Notes: generated from the letters alone by a model not told the origin. A DNA stretch of 21,291 nucleotides from Synergistaceae bacterium (GCA_031289165.1 JAITPZ010000096.1:1-21291); one strand, 5' to 3'. Shown: positions 1 through 8,859, counted from the stretch's first letter. Translations and numbers: made by a program.

Positions 1-2
1 TG

Positions 3-368
3 GCCAGGGAGATCATACCCGTCCTGAACGCGCAGGGGAACGAGGAGGAGGAGGCCGCCGCGCTTATGGGGGCGAGCGGTTTCGTCATCTTCTTCAGGGT
101 GACGCTTCCCAACATCAGGTGGGCGCTGCTGTACGGCGTCATACTATGCACGGCGAGGGCCATGGGCGAGTTTGGGGCCGTCTCCGTGCTGTCGGGGCAT
201 CTTCGGGGAAAGACGAACACCCTGCCCCTGCACGTCGAGATACTGTACAACGAGTACAAATACTCGCAGGCTTTTGCGGTCTCGTCGATCCTCGTGCTGA
301 TGGCTGTCGTGATACTGATAGCCAGAAATATTGTCGAGTACAGGGGGAAGAAGGAGATGAGCCTGTGA
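3..368 (+). CDS. cysW: Sulfate ABC transporter permease CysW, C-terminal part (5' end outside window)
   Basis: Inner-membrane permease of the sulfate/thiosulfate importer; only the last ~121 residues are in the window. The frame is open from base 3 and begins AREIIPVLNAQGNEEEEAA, the cytoplasmic coupling (EAA) loop that contacts the ATPase. It continues with GASGFVIFFRVTLPNIRWAL, ARAMGEFGAVSVLSG and LPLHVEILYNEY, all close to what I recall of E. coli CysW, then a last membrane segment (about SSILVLMAVVILIA). The stop codon overlaps the cysA start by 4 nt, as expected for a permease-ATPase pair in one operon. The permease partner CysT and the sulfate-binding protein are presumably upstream of the window. 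Confidence 0.93.
   Translation, partial: AREIIPVLNAQGNEEEEAAALMGASGFVIFFRVTLPNIRWALLYGVILCTARAMGEFGAVSVLSGHLRGKTNTLPLHVEILYNEYKYSQAFAVSSILVLMAVVILIARNIVEYRGKKEMSL
351..356 (+). promoter_or_regulatory. Ribosome binding site for cysA
   Basis: AAGGAG lies inside the 3' end of cysW, 8 nt before the GTG at 365. It decides the cysA start, since the same frame is open well upstream. Confidence 0.75.
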
Positions 369-1426
369 AGTACCTCGAACTGAGGAATATATCCAAGTCC
401 TTCGGAGATTACATGGCGTCGGACAACGCCAGTCTGGGCATCGACAAGGGCAGGCTCATCGGGCTTTTGGGGCCGAGCGGCAGCGGGAAGACGACGATCC
501 TGCGGATGATCGCGGGGCTCGAGACCCCCGACTCGGGGGACATCATCATCGACGGCAGGCGCGTCAACGACGTGGACGCCGGCAGGCGCGGCATAGGTTT
601 TGTGTTTCAGAACTACGCCCTGTTCAGGTATATGACGGTATTCGACAACATAGCTTTCGGCCTCAGGGTGAAGCGCGAGAGCCGCGACGCAATAAAAAAA
701 CGCGTCGGCGAGCTCATCGGTCTCGTGGGGCTCGACGGGCTCGATCGCCGATATCCTCATCAGCTCTCGGGAGGCCAGAAGCAGAGGGTCGCGTTCGCGC
801 GCGCCCTCGCTCCAAACCCGCATCTCCTGCTCCTTGACGAGCCGTTCGCCGCCATAGACGCCAAAGTCCGCCAGGAGCTGCGCAGGTGGCTGAGGCGCGT
901 GATCGAGTCGCTTCGGATAACGAGCATATTCGTCACCCACGACCAGGACGAGGCGGTCGAGGTCGCGGATGAGATCGTTGTGATCAACGCCGGCCGCATC
1001 GAGCAGGCCGGATCCCCCGTCGAAATATACAAACAGCCCGCCACTCCCTTCGTAGCCCGTTTCATAGGCCGTTCGGACGTGCTGGACGACGCGGGCTGGC
1101 TCAAGGGCTTCGGGGCCGCCGAAGGATTTTCCCAGGCCGTGATCCGTCCCGAGTTCATCAGGGTGGAAAAGAGCGGCAGGCTCGAGCGGTACGTCAGAAG
1201 CATCGAGGACGGCGTCGTGGAAGAGTCGGCGTTTCGGGGCAACTGCATGGAGCTGAAGATTCGGGTGGGAAGCATTCTGCTCACGGCGAATCACCCGCTG
1301 GACAAGGAAGAGATACGCGCGGGGGAGACCGTCAGCGTCCTGATTCGCCGCATCTACGTATTCGACGGCAACGAGGCTCGAATACTCGATAACGCGAATC
1401 TGAAGGAGAACGACATTTATATTTAG
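365..1426 (+). CDS. cysA: Sulfate/thiosulfate import ATP-binding protein CysA
   Basis: ATPase of the sulfate importer, 353 residues, cytoplasmic. Seen: Walker A GPSGSGKT (36-43), Q-loop VFQNYALF (Q82), ABC signature LSGGQKQR (134-141), Walker B LLLLDEP (154-160), D-loop AAID, switch His192 in FVTHDQDEA, and a C-terminal regulatory region (about 235-353). The GTG at 365 is chosen as start because AAGGAG lies 8 nt upstream (351-356) and the protein then begins VKYLELRNISKSFG, the usual ABC start; the frame is open further upstream but that part overlaps cysW and looks non-coding. The GTGA overlap with the cysW stop implies translational coupling. CysA, PotA and MalK share this fold; the CysW neighbour and the APS genes downstream decide for sulfate. 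Confidence 0.93.
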   Translation: MKYLELRNISKSFGDYMASDNASLGIDKGRLIGLLGPSGSGKTTILRMIAGLETPDSGDIIIDGRRVNDVDAGRRGIGFVFQNYALFRYMTVFDNIAFGLRVKRESRDAIKKRVGELIGLVGLDGLDRRYPHQLSGGQKQRVAFARALAPNPHLLLLDEPFAAIDAKVRQELRRWLRRVIESLRITSIFVTHDQDEAVEVADEIVVINAGRIEQAGSPVEIYKQPATPFVARFIGRSDVLDDAGWLKGFGAAEGFSQAVIRPEFIRVEKSGRLERYVRSIEDGVVEESAFRGNCMELKIRVGSILLTANHPLDKEEIRAGETVSVLIRRIYVFDGNEARILDNANLKENDIYI

Positions 1427-1467
1427 CCCTCGCAGGCGCGGCCAGCGGGGTGCTGACGAATGGGGCG

Positions 1468-1499
1468 TTCAATGAATGAAAAATTCGATGAATGAGAAT
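1468..1499 (+). repeat. 16-nt imperfect tandem repeat in the cysA-aprA gap
   Basis: Two adjacent copies, TTCAATGAATGAAAAA (1468-1483) and TTCGATGAATGAGAAT (1484-1499), match at 13 of 16 positions. They sit in the only sizeable gap (84 nt) of the sulfur operon, just before the flavoprotein gene. An ATG at 1472 opens a 7-codon frame (MNEKFDE, stop at 1493-1495) inside the repeat. Whether this is an operator, a leader peptide or simple sequence drift cannot be told from one sequence. Confidence 0.45.
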
Positions 1500-1510
1500 T
1501 TTGGCGGATA

Positions 1511-3220
1511 ATGGCCAAATCGCTCAGAGAGATCAGGTTCGGGTGCGATGTGCTGATCATCGGAGGCGGGACCGCCGGATGCCAGGCGGCGCTGACCCTT
1601 GGGGAACATCCGTCCGTAAGCGTGATCGTGGCCGAGAAGGCCAATATAAAACGGAGCGGCTGCCTCGCGGCCGGAGTGAACGCGCTTAACGCGTACATTG
1701 TTCCCGGAAGGACCCCGGAGGATTATGCGGAATACGCGAGGAACGACGCCGCCGGCATAGCGCGGGACGATCTGCTGTTGTCCGCCGCCCGCGGCTTCAA
1801 CAGGGCCGCCGAACGCCTCGAATCCCTGGGGCTCGTCATCCTGAAAAACCGGGACGGAAGTTACGCGGCGAGGGGAAACCGCAACATCAGGATCAACGGC
1901 GAGAACATAAAACCCATACTGGCCGGCGCCGTGTCGAAGCTGGAAAATGTGCGGGTCCTGAATCGCGTCAATATCGTGGACTGCGTCGCTGATGGAGAAA
2001 ACGTATTCGGCGCCGTTGGCCTCGGCGTCGACGAGGAAATTTTATACGTTTTCGAGGCTCGCGCCGTCATCTGCGCGACCGGGGGCGCGTCCGGCCTCTA
2101 CAGGCCGAACAGCCCGGGGTTTTCGCGCCACAGGATGTGGTACCCGCCGTTCAACACCGGCGCGGGTTACGCCATGGGCATCAGGGCCGGCGCCGAGATG
2201 ACGACGCTCGAGATGCGATTTATCGCCCTCCGATGCAGGGACACGATCGCGCCGACGGGGACCATCGCGCAGGGCGTGGGCGCCCGGCAGGTCAATTCTC
2301 TCGGGGAGTATTACGAGGAGCGTTACGGGCTTTCCACGTGGGAGCGCCTCCGCGGCGCGGTCGAGGAGAGCCGGCAGGGTCGCGGGCCGTGTTATCTGCG
2401 GACGCGGGGAATAACTCCGGACCAGGAGGATCAGCTTTACAGGGCATACCTGAATATGGCCCCGGCCCAGACTCTGAAGTGGCTCGAATCGGGGTCCGGC
2501 CCTCATGAGAGCGACGTCGAGATCGAGGGCACGGAGCCGTATATCGTCGGCGGGCACACGGCGAGCGGCTACTGGACGGATACGGGGCGACGCGCGACGC
2601 TCCGCGGCCTTTACGCCGCCGGCGACGTGTCCGGAGGATGTCCCCAGAAATACGTGACCGGCGCGATGGCGGAGGGAGAAATAGCCGCTCTGTCGGCGCT
2701 GCGGCAGGTAGAAGGAGACCTGACGCCGCGCGCCTCACGCGATGTTCTCGGATCATTCGTCGAAAATCTGCGCTTCAATGTCGAGAGCTGGCTCGGGAGG
2801 GATCGCGCCATCTTCACGGCGGACGATATCGAGGAGGCCATGCAGACAGCCATGGACAGGGGAGCGGGCGGCATCTCGTCGGGCTACAGGTACAACAATG
2901 CGCAACTGGCTCAGGCCGGGGAGAGAATAGAGGCCCTGGAATCTCTTGCCGGGGACCTGCGCGCCGCGGACATGCGCGAGGCCGTGCGGATATGCGAACT
3001 CAAAGAACGCCTCCTGCTCTGTCGAAGCGTCATCGCTCATCTCGGCGCCAGGAAGGAGACGCGATGGGGTCCTTTCGCCGATCACGCCGATTACCCGAAG
3101 CGCGATGACGAAAATTATTTAAAATTTGTGAACTCCAGGATGATAAACGGCAAAATCGAGATCATATACAGGGACATAGCGAGGGGGAGAGAGGTCTGTG
3201 AGCATTCGAATCGACCCTGA
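1511..3220 (+). CDS. aprA: Adenylylsulfate reductase alpha-subunit-like flavoprotein (short AprA type)
   Basis: Probable FAD subunit reducing APS to sulfite and AMP, 569 residues, cytoplasmic. The N-terminal FAD Rossmann motif is DVLIIGGGTAGCQAAL. RSGCLAAGVNALNAYI resembles the AprA FAD-loop SGAVAQGLSAIN. MWYPPFNTGAGYAM (W210), EMRFIALRCRD (R236, R241) and GGHTASGYW (H349) line up by eye with the Trp, Arg and His active-site regions of dissimilatory AprA; LRGLYAAGDVSGGCPQKY is the second FAD-binding region. It is shorter than sulfate-reducer AprA (about 650). Fumarate reductase/aspartate oxidase are relatives, but the ferredoxin and CysDN downstream favour APS. The ATG start has only a weak GGCGGA upstream. 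It overlaps the next gene by 23 nt. Confidence 0.85.
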   Translation: MAKSLREIRFGCDVLIIGGGTAGCQAALTLGEHPSVSVIVAEKANIKRSGCLAAGVNALNAYIVPGRTPEDYAEYARNDAAGIARDDLLLSAARGFNRAAERLESLGLVILKNRDGSYAARGNRNIRINGENIKPILAGAVSKLENVRVLNRVNIVDCVADGENVFGAVGLGVDEEILYVFEARAVICATGGASGLYRPNSPGFSRHRMWYPPFNTGAGYAMGIRAGAEMTTLEMRFIALRCRDTIAPTGTIAQGVGARQVNSLGEYYEERYGLSTWERLRGAVEESRQGRGPCYLRTRGITPDQEDQLYRAYLNMAPAQTLKWLESGSGPHESDVEIEGTEPYIVGGHTASGYWTDTGRRATLRGLYAAGDVSGGCPQKYVTGAMAEGEIAALSALRQVEGDLTPRASRDVLGSFVENLRFNVESWLGRDRAIFTADDIEEAMQTAMDRGAGGISSGYRYNNAQLAQAGERIEALESLAGDLRAADMREAVRICELKERLLLCRSVIAHLGARKETRWGPFADHADYPKRDDENYLKFVNSRMINGKIEIIYRDIARGREVCEHSNRP

Positions 3221-3515
3221 CGCCTGTACGGGGTGCGGGCTCTGCGCGTCCGTGTGCCCCGGAAGCCTCATAACGCTCGAAGCCCCCGGCGGCAGGGCCT
3301 GCATACGCCGCCCCGGGGATTGCTGGGGCTGCGCGTCCTGTTTGAAGGAGTGCCGGTCGGGAGCCATATCGTACTTCCTCGGCGCCGACATCGGCGGCGA
3401 CGGCGCGATCATGAGCGTCAGGGACGAGGGCCGCGCTCTGGAGTGGATTTTTCGAAGAAGAGACGGGACGGTATTGAGAATATCTGTCCGACGCGACGAA
3501 TCGAACGCATACTGA
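3198..3515 (+). CDS. aprB: Ferredoxin-like 2x[4Fe-4S] subunit (AprB type)
   Basis: Small electron-transfer subunit, 105 residues, expected to feed electrons to the AprA-like flavoprotein. Two cluster motifs are visible: [12 protein letters not shown] (C10, C13, C16, C20) and [11 protein letters not shown] (C42, C45, C48, C52), with an insert of about 20 residues between them. The tail (53-105) has no cysteines and is shorter than the C-terminal arm of sulfate-reducer AprB. Start is GTG at 3198 with GAGAGAGG just upstream; the gene begins inside the end of aprA, implying coupled translation. The subunit role rests on gene order and the cysteine pattern. Confidence 0.85.
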   Translation: MSIRIDPDACTGCGLCASVCPGSLITLEAPGGRACIRRPGDCWGCASCLKECRSGAISYFLGADIGGDGAIMSVRDEGRALEWIFRRRDGTVLRISVRRDESNAY

Positions 3516-3556
3516 ACGTCGTTCAGGCGGAAAATTTTTTGGAGAGGAGGACTGGC

Positions 3557-4480
3557 ATGGAACGCCCCGGGACGATCGAAACGGAAACTCTGACGCACCT
3601 CGACGAACTGGAGGCCGAGTCGATATATATCATCCGGGAGGTGGCGTCGGAGTGCGAGCGTCCCGTCATGCTCTACTCCATAGGCAAGGACAGCTCAGTC
3701 ATGCTGCATCTCGCCCTGAAGGCGTTTTATCCGCAAAAACCGCCCTTCCCGTTTCTTCACATCGACACGACGTGGAAATTTCGGGAGATGATAGAGTTCA
3801 GGGACCGGATGGCGCGCGAGCGCGGAGTCGAAATTCTTGTCTACCGCAACGAGGACGGGATCGCGCGCGGGATAAACCCTTTCGACCACGGAGCGGCCTA
3901 CACGGACATAATGAAGACTCAGGCCCTGAAACAGGCGCTCGACAAATACGGATTCACCGCGGCCCTGGGGGGCGGACGGCGCGACGAGGAAAAGTCGCGC
4001 GCGAAGGAGAGGATATTTTCGTTCCGCAACGCCTCTCACGCGTGGGATCCTAAAAACCAGCGTCCGGAGATGTGGAAGCTCTATAATTCCCGGATCGGCA
4101 GGGGAGAGAGCATTCGGGTGTTTCCCATTTCGAACTGGACGGAGAAGGACATCTGGCAGTATATCAGACGGGAGAACATCGACATCGTGCCGCTGTATTT
4201 CGCCGACGTGAGGCCGGTGGTGTTTCGCGGCGGCAACATCATCATGATGGACGACGAACGCATGCCCCTGCTGCCGGGCGAAAGGGTGGAGCGGAGAAAG
4301 GTGAGGTTCCGTACGCTCGGCTGCTACCCGCTGACCGGGGGATACGAATCCGAGGCCGTCAGCCTCGACGAGATAATAGAGGAGACCCTGAGCGTCACGA
4401 CGTCCGAGCGCACGAGCCGCGTCATCGACTACGAGGGCGCCGGGAGCATGGAGCGAAGGAAGCGGGAAGGATACTTTTAA
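3557..4480 (+). CDS. cysD: Sulfate adenylyltransferase small subunit CysD
   Basis: Catalytic subunit of the heterodimeric ATP sulfurylase making APS from sulfate and ATP; 307 residues, close to the E. coli length (about 302). Seen: opening [21 protein letters not shown]-loop [14 protein letters not shown] (SIGKDS 41-46), [35 protein letters not shown], and [15 protein letters not shown]. The ATG at 3557 is chosen because GGAGAGGAGG (3541-3550) lies 6 nt upstream; the frame is open upstream but overlaps the ferredoxin gene. Followed by cysN after 1 nt. Confidence 0.95.
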   Translation: MERPGTIETETLTHLDELEAESIYIIREVASECERPVMLYSIGKDSSVMLHLALKAFYPQKPPFPFLHIDTTWKFREMIEFRDRMARERGVEILVYRNEDGIARGINPFDHGAAYTDIMKTQALKQALDKYGFTAALGGGRRDEEKSRAKERIFSFRNASHAWDPKNQRPEMWKLYNSRIGRGESIRVFPISNWTEKDIWQYIRRENIDIVPLYFADVRPVVFRGGNIIMMDDERMPLLPGERVERRKVRFRTLGCYPLTGGYESEAVSLDEIIEETLSVTTSERTSRVIDYEGAGSMERRKREGYF

Positions 4481-4481
4481 T

Positions 4482-6152
4482 ATGAGGGGACTGCTCAAAT
4501 TCATCACCTGCGGCAGCGTGGACGACGGCAAATCCACCCTTATCGGGCGCCTTCTCTATGACGCCAAATTGCTGTACACCGATCAGAAACAGGCGCTCGA
4601 GCTGGAGAGCCGGGTCGGCGGCAGGGGAGGGGAGATCGATTACTCCCTGTTGCTGGACGGCCTCATCGCCGAGAGGGAACAGGGCATCACGATAGACGTG
4701 GCGTACCGATACTTCACGACCCGCGCCCGGAGCTTCATCGTGGCCGATACGCCGGGCCATGACGAGTATACGAGAAATATGGCGGTTGGCGCCTCGTTCG
4801 CCGAGCTTGCCGTCATACTGGTGGACGCGTCGCGCGGGGTACTCACTCAGACGAGACGTCACGCCAGAATATGCGCGCTGATGGGCATACGCTGCTTCGT
4901 ATTCGCCGTGAACAAGATGGATCTCGTGGGCTGCGAACGGGCCGCGTTTGACAGGATAGCCTCCGACATCATGGAGCTGAAGGACGCGCTCTCTCTCGAA
5001 TCCATCCGCATCATCCCCCTCTCGGCCACCGGCGGCGACAACGTGACGCGCCCCTCGGAGCGGATGCCGTGGTACTCGGGGGAAACCCTGATCTCGTCCC
5101 TCGAGAACGTGGATATAAAAAGCGGCGGCGACGAGAGGGGATTTTACATGCCGGTGCAGCGTGTCTGCCGTCCCGATCAGACGTTCAGGGGCTTTCAGGG
5201 ACAGGTGGAGTGCGGGACAGTACGCCTGGGAGACGAAGTGACGGCGCTGCCGAGCGGGGAAAAAGCCATCGTGAAACGCGTTTTCCTGACGGACCGCGAG
5301 TCCGCCGAGGCGTCGGCGGGGCGTCCCGTCACCCTGTGTCTCGACCGCGAGGTCGACGTCTCGCGCGGCTGCGTGCTCGCCCGGGACGCGGGATTGTCCG
5401 TGGCGAACACGTTCACCGTCTCGATGCTGTGGATGGACGACGCGCCTCTCGTTCCCGGTATGGACTATCTGGTTAAAACGGGGACGAAAACGCTGCCGGG
5501 CGTCGTGACGACCATACGCCACAGAGTGGACGTCGATACCGGCGAGCGCCTCGCGTCCCCCAGCCTGACGAAAAACGAACTCGGGCTGTGCGACGTGGCC
5601 CTTTCGCAGGACGCCGTCATGGACGCTTTCAAATCGCACAGGACATTGGGAGAGGTTCTGCTGATCGACCGGGTGAGCAACGCCACGTCGGCGTGCGGAG
5701 TCATAGAAACGGTCGGAGTCGCCGCCGGAAAGACGCCGACGTTCCGTCACGGGGCGCTGTCGGCCGACTCGGGCATCTTCGACGAGTTTTACTGCAACCT
5801 GACGAGCAACGCCATCCAAAGGCTCGCTCCATCGGCGAAAACTTACGGGGTGGGAGACGGAATACCCGCTGGCGAGAGCTGCCGTTACCCGGAGAACTTC
5901 GACGTCATCATACCGGAGAGCGCCGTCGCCGTATCGGTTCGCGGCGGAATCGTCGATTCCATGGTTTCTCTGAGCGAGTACGAGTACTCCGAAGCGCCGC
6001 TTGTCGACGGGCACGGCTTTGGGATCAACGTCTCGTCGGCCGGCGACCTCGCCGCTTTTCTCGCTGAATACGCGAATTTTGGCAGGGAAGGGGGCGCGCT
6101 CTGCAACAAATGGCTGTCCTTCGGAGCGTACCGAAGCATCGTATTCCGGTGA
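4482..6152 (+). CDS. cysN: Sulfate adenylyltransferase GTPase subunit CysN with unassigned C-terminal extension
   Basis: GTPase that drives CysD, 556 residues against about 475 in E. coli. GTPase motifs: G1 GSVDDGKS (11-18), G3 DTPGHDEY (89-96), G4 NKMD (144-147), and AEREQGITIDVAYRYF (switch I, 63-78). EF-Tu-like beta-barrel domains follow to about 408, ending near LIDRVSNATSACGVIE (C405). Residues 410-556 (about 147) match nothing I recognise. They contain no P-loop, so this is not the fused APS kinase of CysNC proteins. The extension has blocks such as SGIFDEFYCNLT, RYPENFDVIIPESAVA and DGHGFGINVSSAGDLAAF. The ATG is 1 nt after the cysD stop, with GGAAGG (4465-4470) upstream. Last gene of the plus-strand operon. 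Confidence 0.92.
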   Translation: MRGLLKFITCGSVDDGKSTLIGRLLYDAKLLYTDQKQALELESRVGGRGGEIDYSLLLDGLIAEREQGITIDVAYRYFTTRARSFIVADTPGHDEYTRNMAVGASFAELAVILVDASRGVLTQTRRHARICALMGIRCFVFAVNKMDLVGCERAAFDRIASDIMELKDALSLESIRIIPLSATGGDNVTRPSERMPWYSGETLISSLENVDIKSGGDERGFYMPVQRVCRPDQTFRGFQGQVECGTVRLGDEVTALPSGEKAIVKRVFLTDRESAEASAGRPVTLCLDREVDVSRGCVLARDAGLSVANTFTVSMLWMDDAPLVPGMDYLVKTGTKTLPGVVTTIRHRVDVDTGERLASPSLTKNELGLCDVALSQDAVMDAFKSHRTLGEVLLIDRVSNATSACGVIETVGVAAGKTPTFRHGALSADSGIFDEFYCNLTSNAIQRLAPSAKTYGVGDGIPAGESCRYPENFDVIIPESAVAVSVRGGIVDSMVSLSEYEYSEAPLVDGHGFGINVSSAGDLAAFLAEYANFGREGGALCNKWLSFGAYRSIVFR

Positions 6153-6184
6153 TGCGAGGGCTCTTTTACCGGACGCGGAAGCTG

Positions 6185-6206
6185 ATTTTCATCATATTTT
6201 CATCAT
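6185..6206. repeat. Perfect 11-bp tandem duplication between convergent genes
   Basis: ATTTTCATCAT occurs twice back to back, followed by AAAA, in the 101-nt gap where cysN and the minus-strand sensor kinase gene converge. I find no good hairpin with a T-run in this gap, so no terminator is called for either gene. Confidence 0.6.
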
Positions 6207-6253
6207 AAAACCAATACCTGCTTAACCTTCTTCATGCGTTTGTCCCGGCATAA

Positions 6254-8836
6254 TCAGGCACTTAAATATCGGCGCAAAATCGAGAGCACATTGTCGAGTT
6301 CGATGGGCTTGCCCAGGTGCGCGTTCATGCCGCAGGCCATGCTCCGTTCGATATCATCCTTGAATACGTTAGCCGTCAGCGCGATTATGGGGACCGCCGC
6401 CGCCCGGGGATCATGCCCCGCCCGTATGCGGCGCGCCGCCTCGTAGCCGTCCATGATCGGCATCTGCACGTCCATCAGGATGAGATCGAATCTCTCCGGC
6501 GTCCGTTCGAACATCTCCGCGGCCTGCCTGCCGTTCTCAGCGCTTTCGATGACGACGCCGGTCGGTTCAAGCAGCGTTATGATGATCTCGCGGTTGATCT
6601 CCACATCTTCGGCGAGCAGAATAACGAAGTCCCTGAATTCTCCGTCCCGCATTTCCTCCACCGTGCACGCGGTCGTCTCTTCGGAAATCCATTCGCCGAG
6701 GGGCGCCCTGACCGTAAAAGCGAACGTCGAGCCCTGCCCGGGCGTCGAATCCGCCCAGATCTTTCCGCCCATCAGTTCGACGATCTGTTTGGAGAGCGCG
6801 AGTCCGAGCCCCGTGCCGCCGTACTTGCGCGTTGTGTCGCTCTCGGCCTGCTGGAAGGGGTTGAATAATTTGGCCTTTTGTTCCTCCGTTATGCCGATGC
6901 CCGTGTCCTCCACCATAAAGCGAAGGACGCAGCGTCCATCCTCCTCTCCGTCAAAAAAGGCGGAGAGCGTGATTCGCCCGCCCAGGGGCGTGAATTTGAC
7001 AGCGTTGCCAACGAGATTTGTAAGCACCTGCGTGAGGCGCAGATCATCGCTCCGCACCGCTTCCGGCATGTCGTCGGCGATGCTGACGAGGAATTCCTGT
7101 TTCTTCTCGTCGGTCCTGAAACACATGATGTTCCTCACGCGCATGACGGCATCCCGGACTCGAAAGACGGTTTCGCTGAACTCGAGTTTGCCCGCCGCGA
7201 TCTTCGACATGTCGAGGATATCGTTGATGATGCCCAGAAGATGCTCCGACGCCTCGTGTATTTTAGCGAACGAGTAGTCCTTGCGCTCAATGTCGAGGGC
7301 CTTAACGCCAATTTTCGCCATCCCGATGACGGCGTTCAGAGGCGTTCTTATCTCGTGGCTCATATTGGCGAGAAAGTCGCCCTTCGCCCGTGAGGCCGTC
7401 TCGGCGATCAACACCTGTTCCTCGAGCTGTCGGGTGCGCTGCTTCACGGTCGTATCGAGCATTTCATTCATCTGCTCCGTCATCTCGAAGCGACTCGCGG
7501 ACATGCGGGCCAGTATAAAGGACATGGAGAGGGTGAATACGAAAAAGCCGTAGTGCGTAAGCGGGACGGGTGTGCGCGAGGCGTACGGGTTCAGCATGTC
7601 GAATACGCCCGCGCCGGCAATCAGTACGACCAGTGCAAAAATATTGCCCTGTTCGATATCGAACAGGCTTTTAAAAAACATTCCCGGGAAACTGACCTGA
7701 ACGCCGCCTGCGCGTTTGATTCCGTGCCGCTTTCTGACCCGGCTGTAAAAAGCGTGGACGACGTCGCCGCCGACAATATAAAGCAGAAAGACGACGCTCA
7801 TGATCTGCCAGACGGACCACAGGTCGACCGCGAACCAAATCGGGACAAAGCACTGACATGCGATAAACGCGACGCACGACACGCCGTAGGCTACCGTAAC
7901 GGGCCTTATTCCGCCGAAGTTGAGGTTTTCCAGAAACGCGGCAAAAACGAACACCAGAAGACAGAGCGAAGCGAACTCGATCCGTTGCGTAACCGCGGTG
8001 TTCTCGAATATTCGATAGATGACCGGGCTGCGTGTAAAGAAACAGACCGCCGCAAGGCTGGAAAAAACGCCGTACAGAAGGTTATAAATGTCCGATCTGC
8101 GCAGGGAGTACAAAAGCATATGGTACAGGCCCAAAAAAATATATATGGAACACAGTGCGACCGTCCGAAGGCTTCCATCGCCGTTGAATATTTTCGTATA
8201 ATCGCCGATGTAGTACGGCGCGGCATAAAACAGGCCGGTATAAGGGCTGCTCCTGGCGCCGATGATGTGTATGACGATAAAGTTCTCTCCTTCTTTGAGA
8301 AATCTTCTGTCAAACGGTATGCTGACTCCGCGCCGGCTTTGAAACGAAGTGATTTCGCCCTTTGGACTCAGGTGCATCTGTTTGAGAACCGTATCCCCGT
8401 TGATATAAATTTCCCAGTTCTCACCGATCCCGGCCAGATATATGCCGGGGGAAAGCGGCCTGTCGCCGTAAAGGGCGTCGATTTTCTCCCTGCTCACGTC
8501 AAAGGGGATCAGGATTGTATAATCTTCGATCTTTCGAGGCTTCATCGACAGAAATTCGGAAACGTCGTCCGACGTTCCGCCGGAAGGCAGATCGGACATG
8601 ACGATACGGACGCTCTGCTCCTCCGGAAGTTCCAAATCCCAGTCCGTCCAGGTCGGATCGGGAAGCGACGCGTAGGCCGGCTCGAAACCGCTCTTTACAA
8701 AGGCCCGCATGGGCACAAGATCCGTGTGGAGGATGTCCTCTTTAGATGGATCTCTCCTGCTCGCAAAGTAGAAGAACGCCATCGCCATCATGATAATGGC
8801 GATGAACACAGCCCTGGCCGATATTTTCTTCCCCAT
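6254..8836 (-). CDS. Hybrid sensor histidine kinase with 7TMR-DISM membrane region and C-terminal receiver
   Basis: Inner-membrane signal-transducing kinase, 860 residues. In order: a membrane anchor (about 10-25); an extracytoplasmic, probably beta-rich domain (26-222) with GIYLAGIGENWEIYINGD and a jelly-roll look; seven hydrophobic segments (about 224-445), as in 7TMR-DISM receptors; a coiled-coil linker (446-488); HisKA with phospho-acceptor His494 in NMSHEIRTPLN; HATPase with N-box LTNLVGNAVKFT, G1 VEDTGIGI and G2 GGTGLGLAL; and a receiver with phospho-acceptor Asp789 in LILMDVQMPIMDG and a later K in LGKPIEL. No HPt or DNA-binding domain, so phosphate must pass to another protein or the receiver acts as a brake. 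It lies 23 nt after a sugar-binding protein gene, its likely sensory partner. Confidence 0.93.
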   Translation of the reverse strand: MGKKISARAVFIAIIMMAMAFFYFASRRDPSKEDILHTDLVPMRAFVKSGFEPAYASLPDPTWTDWDLELPEEQSVRIVMSDLPSGGTSDDVSEFLSMKPRKIEDYTILIPFDVSREKIDALYGDRPLSPGIYLAGIGENWEIYINGDTVLKQMHLSPKGEITSFQSRRGVSIPFDRRFLKEGENFIVIHIIGARSSPYTGLFYAAPYYIGDYTKIFNGDGSLRTVALCSIYIFLGLYHMLLYSLRRSDIYNLLYGVFSSLAAVCFFTRSPVIYRIFENTAVTQRIEFASLCLLVFVFAAFLENLNFGGIRPVTVAYGVSCVAFIACQCFVPIWFAVDLWSVWQIMSVVFLLYIVGGDVVHAFYSRVRKRHGIKRAGGVQVSFPGMFFKSLFDIEQGNIFALVVLIAGAGVFDMLNPYASRTPVPLTHYGFFVFTLSMSFILARMSASRFEMTEQMNEMLDTTVKQRTRQLEEQVLIAETASRAKGDFLANMSHEIRTPLNAVIGMAKIGVKALDIERKDYSFAKIHEASEHLLGIINDILDMSKIAAGKLEFSETVFRVRDAVMRVRNIMCFRTDEKKQEFLVSIADDMPEAVRSDDLRLTQVLTNLVGNAVKFTPLGGRITLSAFFDGEEDGRCVLRFMVEDTGIGITEEQKAKLFNPFQQAESDTTRKYGGTGLGLALSKQIVELMGGKIWADSTPGQGSTFAFTVRAPLGEWISEETTACTVEEMRDGEFRDFVILLAEDVEINREIIITLLEPTGVVIESAENGRQAAEMFERTPERFDLILMDVQMPIMDGYEAARRIRAGHDPRAAAVPIIALTANVFKDDIERSMACGMNAHLGKPIELDNVLSILRRYLSA

Positions 8837-8859
8837 GAGAGATCAATCCCTGACGATTG

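Noticed and set aside
1492..1689. 65-codon plus-strand frame overlapping the start of the AprA-like gene
   Set aside because: The FAD motif is in the other frame; this product is charged and featureless.
1511..3220. Fumarate reductase or L-aspartate oxidase as the identity of the flavoprotein
   Set aside because: Same superfamily, but the SGCLAAGVNALN loop, the MWYPPFN segment and the ferredoxin-CysDN neighbours fit APS reductase better.
4422..6014. 530-codon minus-strand frame opposite cysN
   Set aside because: cysN is unmistakable on the plus strand; the antisense product has no recognisable domain.
5709..6152. APS kinase (CysC) domain fused to CysN
   Set aside because: No Walker A or other kinase motif in residues 410-556, and the region is shorter than CysC.
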